Assembly (NCBI RefSeq): GCF_001638985.1
Contig: NW_017265152.1
Location: forward strand, 931,262 to 995,261
Direction: 5' to 3'
Source: Phycomyces blakesleeanus NRRL 1555(-)
Lineage: Eukaryota; Mucoromycota; Mucoromycetes; Mucorales; Phycomycetaceae
Length of the DNA: 64,000 nucleotides
A program made the position numbers and the translations under genes. Positions within the stretch are counted from its first letter, which is position 1, and each line of letters starts with the position of its first letter. This document shows positions 24,172 to 36,200 of the stretch, piece by piece. The notes below the pieces were generated by a model. The model saw only the letters and a list, made by a program, of their open reading frames with translations, did no database searches and was not told the origin of the DNA.

Positions 24172-26347
24172 ATGAAGAGAGCTCTTTCTGACGAAGCGCC
24201 AGACGAACGCTTTAGAAAGACAGGGAGAGGGATTGAAAAGTCGGTAGAACCTCCCAGCAATGGAACCTCTCCAGCATGGTCTACGATTTCGTCTTCACCA
24301 GCGCATAGACCTGTCTCTCAGCATACACACAAGTTTTCTGGCTGTTCGCCAATTACTGATTATGATTTGAAAGGAAAGCTCGGCGAAGGAACTTTTGGGT
24401 AAAGAGAAAGAAAAGAAAAGAAGAAGAAGAAAAAGTCCCCTTTAGAATCTATTTTCCTGTGAATGTGTGAATGTGTGTGGATGTGCATACATGTGTTCGT
24501 ATATATATGTATATACACCTCTCTATCTCTATCTCTCTCTCTGTGTGTGTGTGCGTGTGTGTGCTTTGTTATTTATTTGAGTTTGCGATGCTGATTCCTA
24601 CTTCGTTCTTCGTTATTCGTTCTCCTTCTCCTCCTTCTTTCTGGATCCCTAATTCGTATTTCAGTGAGGTTCACAAAGCGAGATATAAAGTTACAGGTCA
24701 ACTTGTTGCTCTCAAGAGAATTCTGATGCACAATGAAAAAGACGGTGTAAGTTGTCTTTTTATTTTATTTTATTTTTTATAAGAGTGGTATTTGATTCGA
24801 TGACATTTATATAAATACATACATACATATGCACATACATACATACATACATGCATATATATATATACATATATATATATATTCTTTTAATTGATCCCTT
24901 TTCAAATTCTTCTATCCAGGTTCCTATTACAGCCATGAGAGAGATCAAGATTTTGAAGCAATTACGACACAAGAATATTGTTCCATTATCTGATATTGCT
25001 GTTGAGACTGGTATGAATATACACTATACAGTATATAGATCAATTAAGAATAATTGACCTTTTCTGCTGTATATATATATGTGTGTTTAGGTGACTCTGC
25101 AAGGAAAGAGCAGGGTAGTATCTATATGGTATTCCCGTACATGGATCACGATCTTGCTGGTCTACTCGATAATCCTTCCGTACGACTCAGCCGTCCTCAG
25201 ATAAAAACATACATGAAGCAATTGCTGGAAGGCACTGCCTACCTTCACTTTGTATGTATTCAAGAAACATGAGTATAAGATGTGCATACTCAAGTTCAAA
25301 CAAACCAAAAAATCAAACAATACTTGCTTCATCACTTTTAGAATAAGGTCCTTCATCGTGATATGAAAGGTAAGTGTCAAATTAAAATTCAAGTCCAAAT
25401 CCAAACCAGCAACAAAACATGCATTTAACCATCTTATCTTTATCTTTGTGTGTGTATATACATACATGTATTATAGCCGCAAATCTTCTCATCAATAACG
25501 ATGGAATTCTACAAATTGCAGATTTTGGTCTAGCACGCGGGGTTGAAGACGATGGCCGTGAATATACACAATGTGTTGTCACTCGATGGTATCGTCCTCC
25601 AGAGCTTCTGTTAGGCGAACGAAGATACACGAGTGCAATCGATATGTGGGGTGTAGGGTAAATAAAAACAAAAGAAAAGCAAATAGTATTCATCTTTCTG
25701 GTGATTAATTACGGTTTTATATATATCCTCAAATAAGGTGCGTGTTTGGAGAACTTATAAAATTACGGCCAATCTTACAAGGTCAAGATGACATGGAGCA
25801 GTTAAAGCGCATTTTTCACCTATGTGGATCGCCAACACAGGAAACCATGCCAGGGTGGAATAAACTTCCTGACGCTGGGAAAGTGCGATTTGATGTCACA
25901 AAAAGGCGTGTCGTCGAAGAGTTTTCGCGTCCTGATCCACTAGCAGCCGATCTGATCGATAAGCTTCTTATTCTGGATCCAGCAAAACGTCTCACTGCCT
26001 TGGAAGCATTAAACCATGATTATTTCTACAGTGAACCATTGCCAGCAGACCCGGCTCTGTAAGTTTCTTTTTCTTTAAAAAAGATGTTTTGCTGTTCTCT
26101 CTTTTTCTCTCTCTAAATATTTAATATATAATTTTATTGTTGCTGTTGTAGTTTGCCAAAATATGAAGCATCACACGAATTCGATCGACGCAAAATAAAG
26201 CAAGAAAAACAACAAGCCCAGCAACAGCTTCAACAGCAAGCTCAGCATCAGCATCGCTCTTCGCAGCATAGTTCTCATTATCAACAGCGCCACACATCAA
26301 GGCACAGCAACTCATATCAATCACATCATCCAAGAGAGAGGAAATGA
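24172..26347 (+). CDS. Cyclin-dependent kinase CDK9/Bur1 (P-TEFb type)
   Basis: Eight exons (24172-24398, 24665-24746, 24920-25010, 25091-25251, 25342-25369, 25477-25657, 25738-26058, 26152-26347) encode 428 residues. The P-loop is GEGTFGEV and the catalytic lysine lies in VALKRILM. The PSTAIRE-equivalent helix reads PITAMRE, like the PITALRE of CDK9. The catalytic loop is HRDMKAANLL, then DFGLARG, and the T-loop [20 protein letters not shown] carries the activating threonine. CDK9/Bur1 with a T-type cyclin phosphorylates the RNA polymerase II CTD and Spt5 to release elongation. The last exon is a Gln/His/Ser-rich tail. ATG 24172 is the first in-frame ATG of a clean exon. Confidence 0.95.
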
Positions 26348-27529
26348 ACGATTTTTTTTAAATATATATATACAACTTAGAGTTTTAATGTACATGTCGT
26401 TCAGATTCTCCAAGACGACAAAGTCTTATAATTGTCTTTTTCTTCTTCTTCTTTTTATTGGTTACTCACCAACCAAAGGGACAAATGTAGTATAAAAACA
26501 AGTGTTTTCTTTTTCTTTTTTACTTTTATTCACAAAGCTAAAGCTATACACCTATATTTTAATTATTACTCGTACACATCTTGGTGGAATTTCAACAGAA
26601 ACAAAACTCCTCATTACCAAAAGAGAAAAAAAAGTAATACAACCACACATTTAATGAAGACTTATTATTTTTGACCAACAAAATCTTATTAATAATAACA
26701 ATAATATCAAGTATATATATATTTACAGAGACTTTGCTTTTAGTCAATAAAATAATTATTAGTATCAAGCAGTAAGATATTCAATGAAAGAATATCATAT
26801 TGTCTGTGCAAAATAATTTGTGTAGGGCAGTAATTTCAGCCTCTCTTTATATATCAGCAATCTTACGGGGACGATGTCTCTATCTAACCGGACTCATTAA
26901 TTGCGACTACCTGTCCGGGACCCGGTATCTTTAATCCTTCAGGACAGAATGGTGTGTCTTGTAAATGTGCCTTTCGTTCCTTCCAGTGCAGTTTTTTCTG
27001 TGAACATATTGCTTCAATTTCTCTTTCAATCCTCCAATCTCATAGACTAGCTCTTTGACTTTTGTGCTATTTCTGCCTTCTGTTTTATACTTTCTCCTGT
27101 ATTAGTTATTCTCTTTGTTTCTTCTTTTAATTCTGCTTCCTCCCTCTCTATGTAATTTTGTCTTTTCCTCCTCTCTCTGTACGTATTAGCTTACTACCTT
27201 GTCCCCACACCTTGTGTATTTATCTATCTATCCCCAGGCACTTAACTCTCATTCTTGTAAGATCTACAGCCTGTATTTGGGCAACTTGATAATAAAGTAC
27301 TGTCTCATGCAAAAATCAAATCCTGTATAATCAGTTACTAGCCCTAAATTTAGACTTGACAGTAAAGAAATAATAATTAAGCACAAATACACTATATCAA
27401 TAGCCAGTTATGCAGAACAGTATGAGTTGTCATTAAAGTGTGACGCAACCTTGTTGGATATTCTACTATTTGTTATCCTTACGCATATCGTGTCTTTCTC
27501 TTTCTTTCATCTACTTATATTCCCAGACT
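26348..27529. other. Spacer between the CDK9 and PWWP-like genes
   Basis: AT-rich on the left. A more GC-balanced, pyrimidine-rich block lies at about 26880-27290, with CTCT/TTCT-rich stretches. No reading frame or RNA gene is supportable. Confidence 0.5.
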
Positions 27530-28409
27530 ATGACAGCACCAACTGGTAAGCAATTCCCATTCACTCTTTTTTTCAAAGCACAAAAAAATGACTTTACACG
27601 AATGTTCTGTATTCTTAGGAACCAGATAGAGTTATTCTATGTCGGCAAAAAGGTCACAATTTGTGGTCCGGTAGAATCAAAATGTCATCTCCCTCAAATC
27701 AGCGAGACGTAAAGCAAGTAGATAATATACACTGTAGTAATGAGTTATGTTAATGGTCTCATTAAATTATTACAAGCAAGTAATGATAGCACATCAAGTA
27801 ATATCGGTGTGCCTGAACAATGTGATTAGCATGAACTGGTAAATATTGTTTTATTCTTGAACCTAGTAATTATATCTCAATAAAAGTGATAATTCTTAAA
27901 TATTATGCAGGATGAAGATACAAAAAAATGGTAGTGATAAGGAAGTTTCCTCTAACAAGTGTGAGCTGGGATCGGTAAGTTACACTTTATTAGAGTACCT
28001 TATATATAATCTATATTAAACGGTTATTTAGGAGCACAGCTCTTTCACGTCTGATAACACGTATAATCCAAATTCACCGAGTTATTTTGGTGATAATTTA
28101 AACACAAGAAGTTATATTCTGCATTCAAACGAAATTGACATATTAGAAAATGAAGATAAAAAGCAACAGAAAATGTATGACTGTTCCTCTTCTCTCGATG
28201 AAAGATTGTAGGTATTATTAAAGGCAACATAACTTTGTGCTAGCATTCTTAAATGATAGACAGCTTTCATATATTACTTATGACAATATATTGCCGAATA
28301 AGTTGGATACTAATCCTGTATCATTTACTGATAATGAAATTAGCATGATACATCAATGGAAATTCGTATGTAATATATTTATAATTTTCATAAATTGTAG
28401 CAAACATAA
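27530..28409 (+). CDS. Small seven-exon gene with PWWP-like N-terminus
   Basis: Reconstructed here from splice signals: exons 27530-27545, 27626-27708, 27777-27838, 27911-27974, 28032-28207, 28260-28365 and 28401-28409 would give 171 residues with no internal stop. The beginning reads MTAPTDRVILCRQKGHNLWS, then GRIKM, which fits the D-x-V...KG...W...RI pattern of PWWP domains, readers of methylated histone tails and DNA. Next come VISVCLNNVISMNWMKIQKN and an acidic, serine-rich tail. All six junctions have acceptable GT-AG signals and agreeing phase, which argues for a real gene. The exons are short and AT-rich, so chance is possible. The last exon codes only two residues; reading through instead would add a short hydrophobic tail. 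Confidence 0.5.
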
Positions 28410-28850
28410 TAATATACTATCAAATAGAGTATTTTAAAAGACAAGCTGTTTTACCCACATTTCGCAACAACTCCAAGCGAATTATATCTTTCCACACTAT
28501 TGGCTTCAACAACACAAGCAACACTACACCAAGCAAAGAACGAAAAAACAAAAAAAAACAAAAAAAACAATTGTTCTGAACTTGATTTCATTATACAAAG
28601 TGTCAGTATCGAAATAGCCATGTATGCAAATTAAAGATATTTATTAAATTTTTTTTTCCATATTGACACATCTGCTGTGAAATGAGATACTGTATCTTTT
28701 GGCGAATTCGACAGTGTAATTGTGACTTTGTTTTTACGGTTTGTGTCCAAATTTTTGTCACAGGCGGCGATTTCGATACGAATATTCTATATTTTTTAAT
28801 TTTTTCTAAATCGCATAAGAGTTTGGTTGGTTGACGCATAGACAGATCCA
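28410..28850. other. Spacer upstream of NSA2
   Basis: About 440 bp. A minus-strand open frame over 28603-28893 crosses into the NSA2 start exon but has no recognisable homology, so I take it as chance. It holds an AAAAAC repeat near 28555. Confidence 0.5.
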
Positions 28851-30010
28851 ATGGTAAGTAATCCTCGATCCTAAAAAACAAAATCAATGTCATTTTTATC
28901 CAATGAATCTTGTGATCTCAACCAGATTCTGTTTCTTTCTTTCTTTTATTTTATTATTTTGGCATTTAGCCCCAGAACGAGCATATCGAAGAGCACATTA
29001 AGCGTCATGGACGTCGTCTGGATTATGAAGAGCGCAAGTAAGTTTCTTGGATGTATAATCTAAATCAATCCATTCAATCCTAACAAACTATGTATACTTA
29101 CATTTTATATAATAAAGGCGTAAGAGAGAAGCTCGTAAGGTCCACAAGGACTCTCAGTATGCTCAAAAGGTACATGGTCTGAAGGCCAAGTTGCACAACC
29201 AGAAGCGTCGTGCCGAAAAGATCCAGATGAAGAAGACGATCAAGAAGCACGAAGAACGAAATGCAAAGACAAAGACCGCCGATGCCGTTCCCGAAGGCGC
29301 TGTTCCTGCTTACCTTTTGGATCGTGAAGGTCAAGATCGCGCCAAGATTCTGAGCAACATGGTTAAGCAAAAGAGAAAGGAAAAGGCAGGAAAGTGGTCT
29401 GTTCCTTTGCCCGCTGTGCGTGGTATGGCCGAAGATGAGATGTTCAAGGTCGTGAAGAGTGGAAAGAGTAAGACCAAGTCGTGGAAGCGTATGGTTACAA
29501 AGGCTACCTTTGTTGGAGATGGCTTCACTCGTAAGCCCCCGAAGTATGAGCGTTTCATCCGTCCTATGGGTCTTCGTTTCAAGAAGGCACATGTTACCCA
29601 CCCAGAACTCAAGGCGACCTTCCAACTGCCAATTATTGGTGTCAAGAAGAACCCTCAATCACCTCTCTTCACACATCTTGGTGTTATCACCAAGGGTACC
29701 GTATTGGAAGTCAACGTATCCGAACTTGGTTTGGTAACCACTGGTGGTAAGGTTGTCTGGGGTAAATATGCCCAGGTCACCAACAATCCTGGTAAGTTTT
29801 CTTCTTCTTCTTTTGTCTTCAAAGGACTTGATCTAAATAGTGAATTGAAATGAATTCTAATATATTTTAATTTGCATTTATGTATTTATGTATCTATCTA
29901 TCTATCTACCCATCTGTGTGTGTGTGTATGTGTGTATGTGTGCGTTTCTCTTTACTATTATTTTTATTATAGAAAACGATGGTTGTATCAATGCAGTATT
30001 GCTGGTCTAA
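28851..30010 (+). CDS. NSA2: Ribosome biogenesis protein NSA2
   Basis: Exons 28851-28853, 28970-29037, 29118-29791 and 29973-30010 encode 260 residues, the family's usual length. NSA2 is a nuclear factor of late pre-60S ribosome assembly. Conserved text includes [58 protein letters not shown] and the C-terminus [12 protein letters not shown]. The first coding exon appears to end directly after the start codon: ATG is followed at once by GTAAGT, and the next exon opens with CCCCAGAAC (PQN), as NSA2 requires. The N-terminal half is Lys/Arg-rich and the C-terminal half is an S8e-like fold. Confidence 0.96.
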
Positions 30011-30563
30011 ATAAAAAAAATATTATGCTATATTAACTTTCTGTATATTTCCCATTTCTCCCATCTTTTGTTTGGGAGTTTTTTTTTGCTTATTTAAATT
30101 CACTTTCATCCTTTACATCATGGCTTTCTTTCTTTTTTCTCTTAGAAAGTTCAAATAAAAACTCATTTCTATACAAATCAACTATATTGCAATCAAACCA
30201 GTTTTGATACAAAGAGCTTACTCTATTTCATTTTTATTTAATTTTATTTATTTTTTGATCAAGATCAAAAGTAAAATGACCGAACAAAAATGAAATAAAA
30301 GAGGTTTATATAGTGTAGATAAAAGCGTGGATCAAAACAAAACAAATCAAAAGATTAATGGAAGGAAAGAGCGTAAGATTTTATATACGCCTGTGAGTCT
30401 AAGTTAATATTGGAAATAACGAGATAATAAAGGGTATACAAAATATATGTAAGTGCAATTAACTATGAACGGTGAAAGAGAAAGAAAGATAAGATAGAAA
30501 GGACAGAATAGAGCCAGCTGCCATGATAATAAATGTGTATAATGTGTATAAAGAAAAAGAAGT
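30011..30563. other. Convergent 3' region between NSA2 and the KIN1-like kinase
   Basis: About 550 bp shared by two 3' ends. It is AT-rich with AATAAA-like signals on both strands and no supportable gene. Confidence 0.55.
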
Positions 30564-31280
30564 CTAGGATGCGTTGTTATTGTAGTGTTTTGGTGGTTTA
30601 CCAAAGGATGTAGATCGATTAAGCCATGCCCCAAACTTGCTCGAAAGGTTACTAGCTCCACGTGAAACAGAAGCAGAGCGCTGGTGTTTATTGCTTGATC
30701 TGGAAGCTGCCTTTGTGGATTTGGACTTTTTAAGAGTAGTGGAACCACCAGTTGGCAGAGTGGCTTGTGGGGGGTTTTGAACACGGTGTTCTGACACCTG
30801 AGGTACAAGGGGACTAGAACGTGTGTGAGCTGGTACAATATTTTCAGGAAGACGTGGTGGCTGGTCTGGTTGTGCTGGAATGGGCGGGATTACTCGTTGC
30901 TGCTCTTTGACAGAAAAGTTCTCGGTAGTGTTGGAAGGGGATGTTGAATGATGAGAATCGCTGTCAATTGAAAGAGATTGCCCCTCTTGGGAATCTCCGT
31001 GTTTGTGATGCCTGGCGACAGACTCTTTTCGGTTCATAGAATTGACTGAGGTTCCGCGACGGATGAGGGCATGTGAAATCTTCCGGAGCAGGGATTTTCC
31101 TGGTGGAAGGGGTTGACGTCCCTGGTTTGAGGTGTCTTCTTCGTCTAAGAATGCGTGGGGTAATCCACCTGAAGAGGATGGCGGATTGAAGTTTGTAGAG
31201 GAGTTTAACACAGACTCTGACTCATTCAATGGTCTCGAGTTTGGTTGCTGTTGAATATCAAGATAATGTTGAGCCTGCTC

Positions 31281-31324
<44 letters not shown>

Positions 31325-33237
31325 GGCGCTGTTCCTGTTGTTGTTGTAGTTGCTGTTGGCGCTGCTCCTGTTGCTGAGTATGTCTCTTTTGTGCTTGCTG
31401 AGCATTCTCATGTTGTTGCTGTGTGTGATTTTGTTGGTGGTGAGCAAGGGGTGGCATAGGAGGTGCGTGATTACGTTCATCATCATCGTCATCAGGTGTA
31501 GAATGGCCAAATTGCTCATTTGAGGCCGAAGATCTGAGCCATCGCTGAATCCGTGCAAGATAATCTGTAGAGGCAATTGCAGCAGAAGGTTGAGATGTAA
31601 ACCCAAACATACCACTTTGAGGTGCCTGCCCTTCTTGTGATACCGGTGGTGGGTGGTGGATAGCAGCCTTGTCAAAGGCGATCTGATGAATACGACGTGG
31701 ACGACTGGTACCTGCACCATTTCCATCAACCTGGTCAGCATCTCCAAGCGACAATGAAACCTGGCTTCCGGGAGCTGAGGATGATCCAGCGGAGAACCCG
31801 GATTCAACAGATGTCTTTCGGGAAAGTCCTCCGTGTTTGATACTCACAAGAGTGTGTTCCTGCTCCAAGAAGTTCTGACGTTCACGAGTAAGATGGTAGA
31901 TAGATACAAGAGGGTGATACGCCTCAGGAACAGATTGTGGGTCATCGTAAAAGAAATCTCGGACGGCTGTATGATTGTACTCATTGACGTTTAAGGATGG
32001 ACCAAGTGTTTTGACGGACACGGCTTGTTGATTGACAATCCGTTCATTTGCATTGCAGTACATTTCAGACTGTATTACTTTCTCAAGCTCAGCTCTAATC
32101 TCGTTGGGTGTTCCAAAGCCAAATCCTTGGCTCATTGCTTCGATCACTTCTGTCTCTAGAGGTAAAGTAAGCGTTTTGCGATAAGGAATGAAGCTCTTGA
32201 TAGGCGGGCTGTCGGCATTAATCCATGGGTGGCGCAAGATGTCGGCGAGCGGAATACGCTTAGCCGGGTCAGTGATAAAGATCTGCGCTAAAAGATCGCG
32301 ACACTCGGGGCTCAAATGAGCTGGATAGGTTACTTCGCCACGCTTAATCTTTTCGTGTAGACCTGGCATCGATTTGTCGTCAAACGGTACTGATCCAGTT
32401 ACCATCACATATAATACAACGCCCAGACTCCAAATATCAATCTCAGGGCCATTGTAAGGTGTGGCACACAAAAGTTCAGGGGCAGCAAAGTAAAGAGAGC
32501 CGCAATAAGTGCTGAGCTGGCTTGTGGGACTAAAGAGGTTGGATAAGCCAAAATCAATGAGCTTGACGTTTCTTCCAGCCTTGTCAATCAAAATATTCTC
32601 GATCTTTAAATCTCGATGAACAATAGAGTTACGGTGGAGATAATCAAGTGCACCAACAATTTGACGGGTGAAAAGGCGTGCTCGACTTTCTGATAGGCGC
32701 TGTCGTTTGACAATGTAGTGCAACAGCTGTCCACCATTAACGTGGTCCATAAGAATGTAGAAATATGGCCCATTGATGACTAGATCTCGGAGACCGACAA
32801 TGTGAGGGTGTCTCAGGAGCATCATTATGTGAGCTTCTCTTATTGTTCGCATTTCTCGGTTATCTTCTCTGGCTCGTTCCTTGGCAATCTGGCGTGGCGA
32901 TTTATTTGTAGTAGACAGCAACTGCAGGTTTGCTCTGGGTACAATTTTGACAGCAATCTATTAAGAGTTGGTTATCAGCCTGGGCAAGGGAGACTCGGTA
33001 AAGTTTTTCTAATACCTTTTCTCCAGTAATGTTGTGTACACCTAGCTTGACCTTTCCAGTACTTCCTTTACCAAGACTTTGCTGAAGAGAATAGTGGCCG
33101 ACTACTTTGAGACTAGGGGTGTGTGTTGCCTGGCGATGTTCACGAGTGTTGTTTTTTGGTAATTCGGCCGAGGAAGTCACCTGGGGGCGATCTTCTCGAG
33201 ATGGCACAGCTTCTTCCTGGAGAATGGGCACTGCCAT
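30564..33237 (-). CDS. KIN1/MARK (PAR-1) family protein kinase
   Basis: Two exons (33237-33016, 32957-30564) encode 871 residues. Kinase motifs in order: LGKGSTGKVKLG (P-loop), IAVKIVP (lysine), RTIREAHIMMLLRHPHIV, HRDLKIENILI, DFGLSN, STYCGSLYFAAPELL and HPWIN. The close match to Kin1/Kin2, including REDNREMRTIREA and GPEIDIWSLGVVLYVMVTGS, supports the assignment. These kinases act at polarity sites, cell wall and exocytosis in fungi. The C-terminal 550 residues are low-complexity with a polyglutamine tract, and end in a basic Ser-rich tail. I see no KA1 membrane-binding domain, which Kin1/MARK proteins usually carry at the C-terminus. Confidence 0.9.
31281..31326 (-). repeat. Polyglutamine (CAA)n microsatellite in the KIN1-like gene
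   Basis: An uninterrupted run of TTG on the plus strand encodes a stretch of about 15 glutamines. Further Gln-rich sequence (QQQEQRQQQLQQQQ) follows in 31327-31440. Confidence 0.95.
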
Positions 33238-36200
33238 GGTGAAGTGAAATGAGGGTTTGGAAAACAAAAAAAGCACAACAGGCCTAGAAATGTTTGATCT
33301 TTGCCCATTCTTTTCTTTCTCAATCAAGCAAATTATCCCGTGACAGGAAACAATGTGAGAAGCGTCCGTATTTGGTGGTCATTTCGCCTCTTTAAATACA
33401 AAAAGGTGCACTCATGGGCCATGTACAAAGTTTCGTTTCTATGATTATATGATGACCATTATATAAGTATCCGACAGTCTACTTGACACAAATTGGGTTC
33501 TATTGTTCCTTTTTTTGGACACGGATGACACGTAGGTGTGCATATGTATATAAAGAGGGACGAAAAAGCAGTAACTGTATCTAAACCCACGCTTGGGACA
33601 CTTGGTTTTAAAGTGGTTACGAACTGAGATTAAACGGGATACAAATTATGGATTTGGGCTCTACTTCCCACGTGGAGCTGGCTCGTCCGATCGTCTATCA
33701 CCATGAATACAGATGAGAAACAGCAGAGTCCCCGACCTCAACCATGTGCTGGGATGTCATTAAGCCAAATGGTCAAGCTTACAAGCTGGCATGTTGTGAG
33801 CGGGCAGTTCAAAAACTGGTGGAGATCCCACGTTGTAATTACTAGAAACAGTCAAAGGACAGTGATTATTTCCTGATTTTACCCATTTCTTTTTTTTTTA
33901 AAAAAAAAAAAACTCTCATGTATAACACTTAAGATAATCAGCTGTCTAACATAATAGGAGAATATATATATACCTATACCTATGCGTAAAATATTTTTTT
34001 TCTGCTTATTGAATGGAGGTAAATTCAAATACCTTAACATTTGAATACAGAAATGCATCTATAATTGTTATGGTTTTGATGATTGATACTTGTGTTCAAG
34101 CTTTTGACCTTGACGTCACCGAGTATTTTCCAATTTATCGTTATTGTATAATACCAAATCTATCTGCAGCATATTTGTTAAATCCAATAATTGAAATTAT
34201 CGAGAATTACTATAATCTGTCCTTATTTAATCTCAAAGTATAAAAGGAAAAAGGAATAAATACGAACCAAAGTTTTATCTCAACAGCTTCATATTCTTTT
34301 CAAGGAGACTGTAATATACATCGGATACAAAAAAAAAACTAAAGTTACTCATATGTATCACATTTGTATTTAATAAATAATAATGAAAGACAAAAATGAA
34401 TATGATCTTCATAAAAAAAAATGCTATGTAAAGTCAATTATACTTTCCTTTTATCAATCTTTTTAATCGATTACTGAATATGCTATATGCTTTGGTATAA
34501 AAATTTATTAATGCCTCTCTTATGACTTACGAGTAAATACCACTTCTTTGCATAGAAATTTATTCTTTCTCTCTTTCTTTTTTTTTCACGTTTTTGAGCA
34601 AAAATTATTTAAAAGATTTTAAATATTTTGTGGAAGAAATTGAAGAAGTTGTACGAGAATTCAGGAGTGCAAAAGAATATAATTATTATTTTTTAAAAGA
34701 AATACAAAGCCTGTCTGTACCAAAGTATATATTTGCTTTTATGCACTTGGATATAAAAGAATCAATTAATATTTTTGTGTTTTTACAAGGGTATTAACAA
34801 CTAATTTATAAATTTAGAAGAGTAACAATCGTTCCTAGAACTTAAATTAATCGCGAAGTTGGTGATAGGTAAAACAAAGCTACAATAGAAATAATTTGTA
34901 TGAATGTATGTAAAAGAGTTAATGGATATTTTGAGATTTTCAAAAGTAATAAACAAATAATGCATGAAAGAATAACTTGATAGAACGATCTATATTTTTC
35001 ATCTATTATTACAATAATTAAATGCTTGTTTACAAAAACAGCTATACATTATAGAAAATAAAGCTGTTAATATGAATATTCATCAAAAGAAGTAAAGCCC
35101 TAATTGAAATTGCTGCCAACAAGGATCACATTAATCAATATGAATATCACAAAGAAGTATATTGCCAAGTGTCGTTGTACCATGTCATATTATTAAAGAA
35201 AAATATCGTGTCTAAAGCCAATATTACTACAATTTTTTTACACAGATTTTAATAGGTGCATGAAACACATCTCAGAATAGACAAATAAGATGTACTTTTA
35301 TTCTTGGGATGAGGAAAAGCGAAATAAAAGCAAAACTGCTCGCTATATATCATTTATATTGACATTAAACTTGCATATATAATTTCTCGAAGGAAAGACA
35401 AATATAGACATTTAGGTAGCTGAAGTAATAATAGCATTAACTATACTTCTTAAAATACAATGCTATATATAAAAATCTCGTATATGGATCATACAGTAAT
35501 TATATGATACATATATATTTGCCTGATTAAATACAATAATAAATAATTAATGTTTGAGAAAAGTGTAGAGAATATGCCTTTATTTTCTCTCAACAAAAAA
35601 TATATTGTGTGGTCATTCACATCTCACAAAATATCCTTCAGTAAATTGGCATTGGTCATAAGAAAATATGTATAAGCCTAGAAAAAAAAGCATACATCTC
35701 GTTTTCTGTTTAATTGTAATGTTTTAGTGGTAAAATTTATCTATACCGTTTGATGTTATAGCCGACTCACCCCAAAAAAATCCTAATGACAATAAAAAAT
35801 TGAACATGACAATGAGTAATTTGTACTTGCAAAGTACCTGAAAATAACTATAATTTTGAGTAACCAATTTCATGTCTAGTTATGTGTACATTCTTCTGCT
35901 TGTGAAACCTGTCTGAACTGTCCTACATAAAGCAATATACTTTAACTTGTAAAAGACTAAATATTACACAACTCTCATCAATGAGTTTTTTTTTATGATA
36001 AAGCAATACGAGATTAAACAGAGTATTAGATTTATGGCTTTAAACTAATTGATTTCAATATTAATCCTTTTATAACTTGCTAATGGCAATAATGGCAATA
36101 ATAAAAGCTTTATGTATACATTATTATATCCATCGTAAAATACACTTGCTGGTTCCTTGTTAGAGATATTAACAAAATTGACTTTTTCAAGAAATTTGAC

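Noticed and set aside
28603..28893. Minus-strand 96-residue open frame (contains [18 protein letters not shown])
   Set aside because: It overlaps the NSA2 start exon and splice donor, has no recognisable family, and its upstream sequence offers no credible start context.
34594..34797. Open frame with charged, lysine/glutamate-rich product
   Set aside because: It has no ATG start (TTG only), lies in AT-rich spacer, and its composition is what AT-rich DNA gives by chance.
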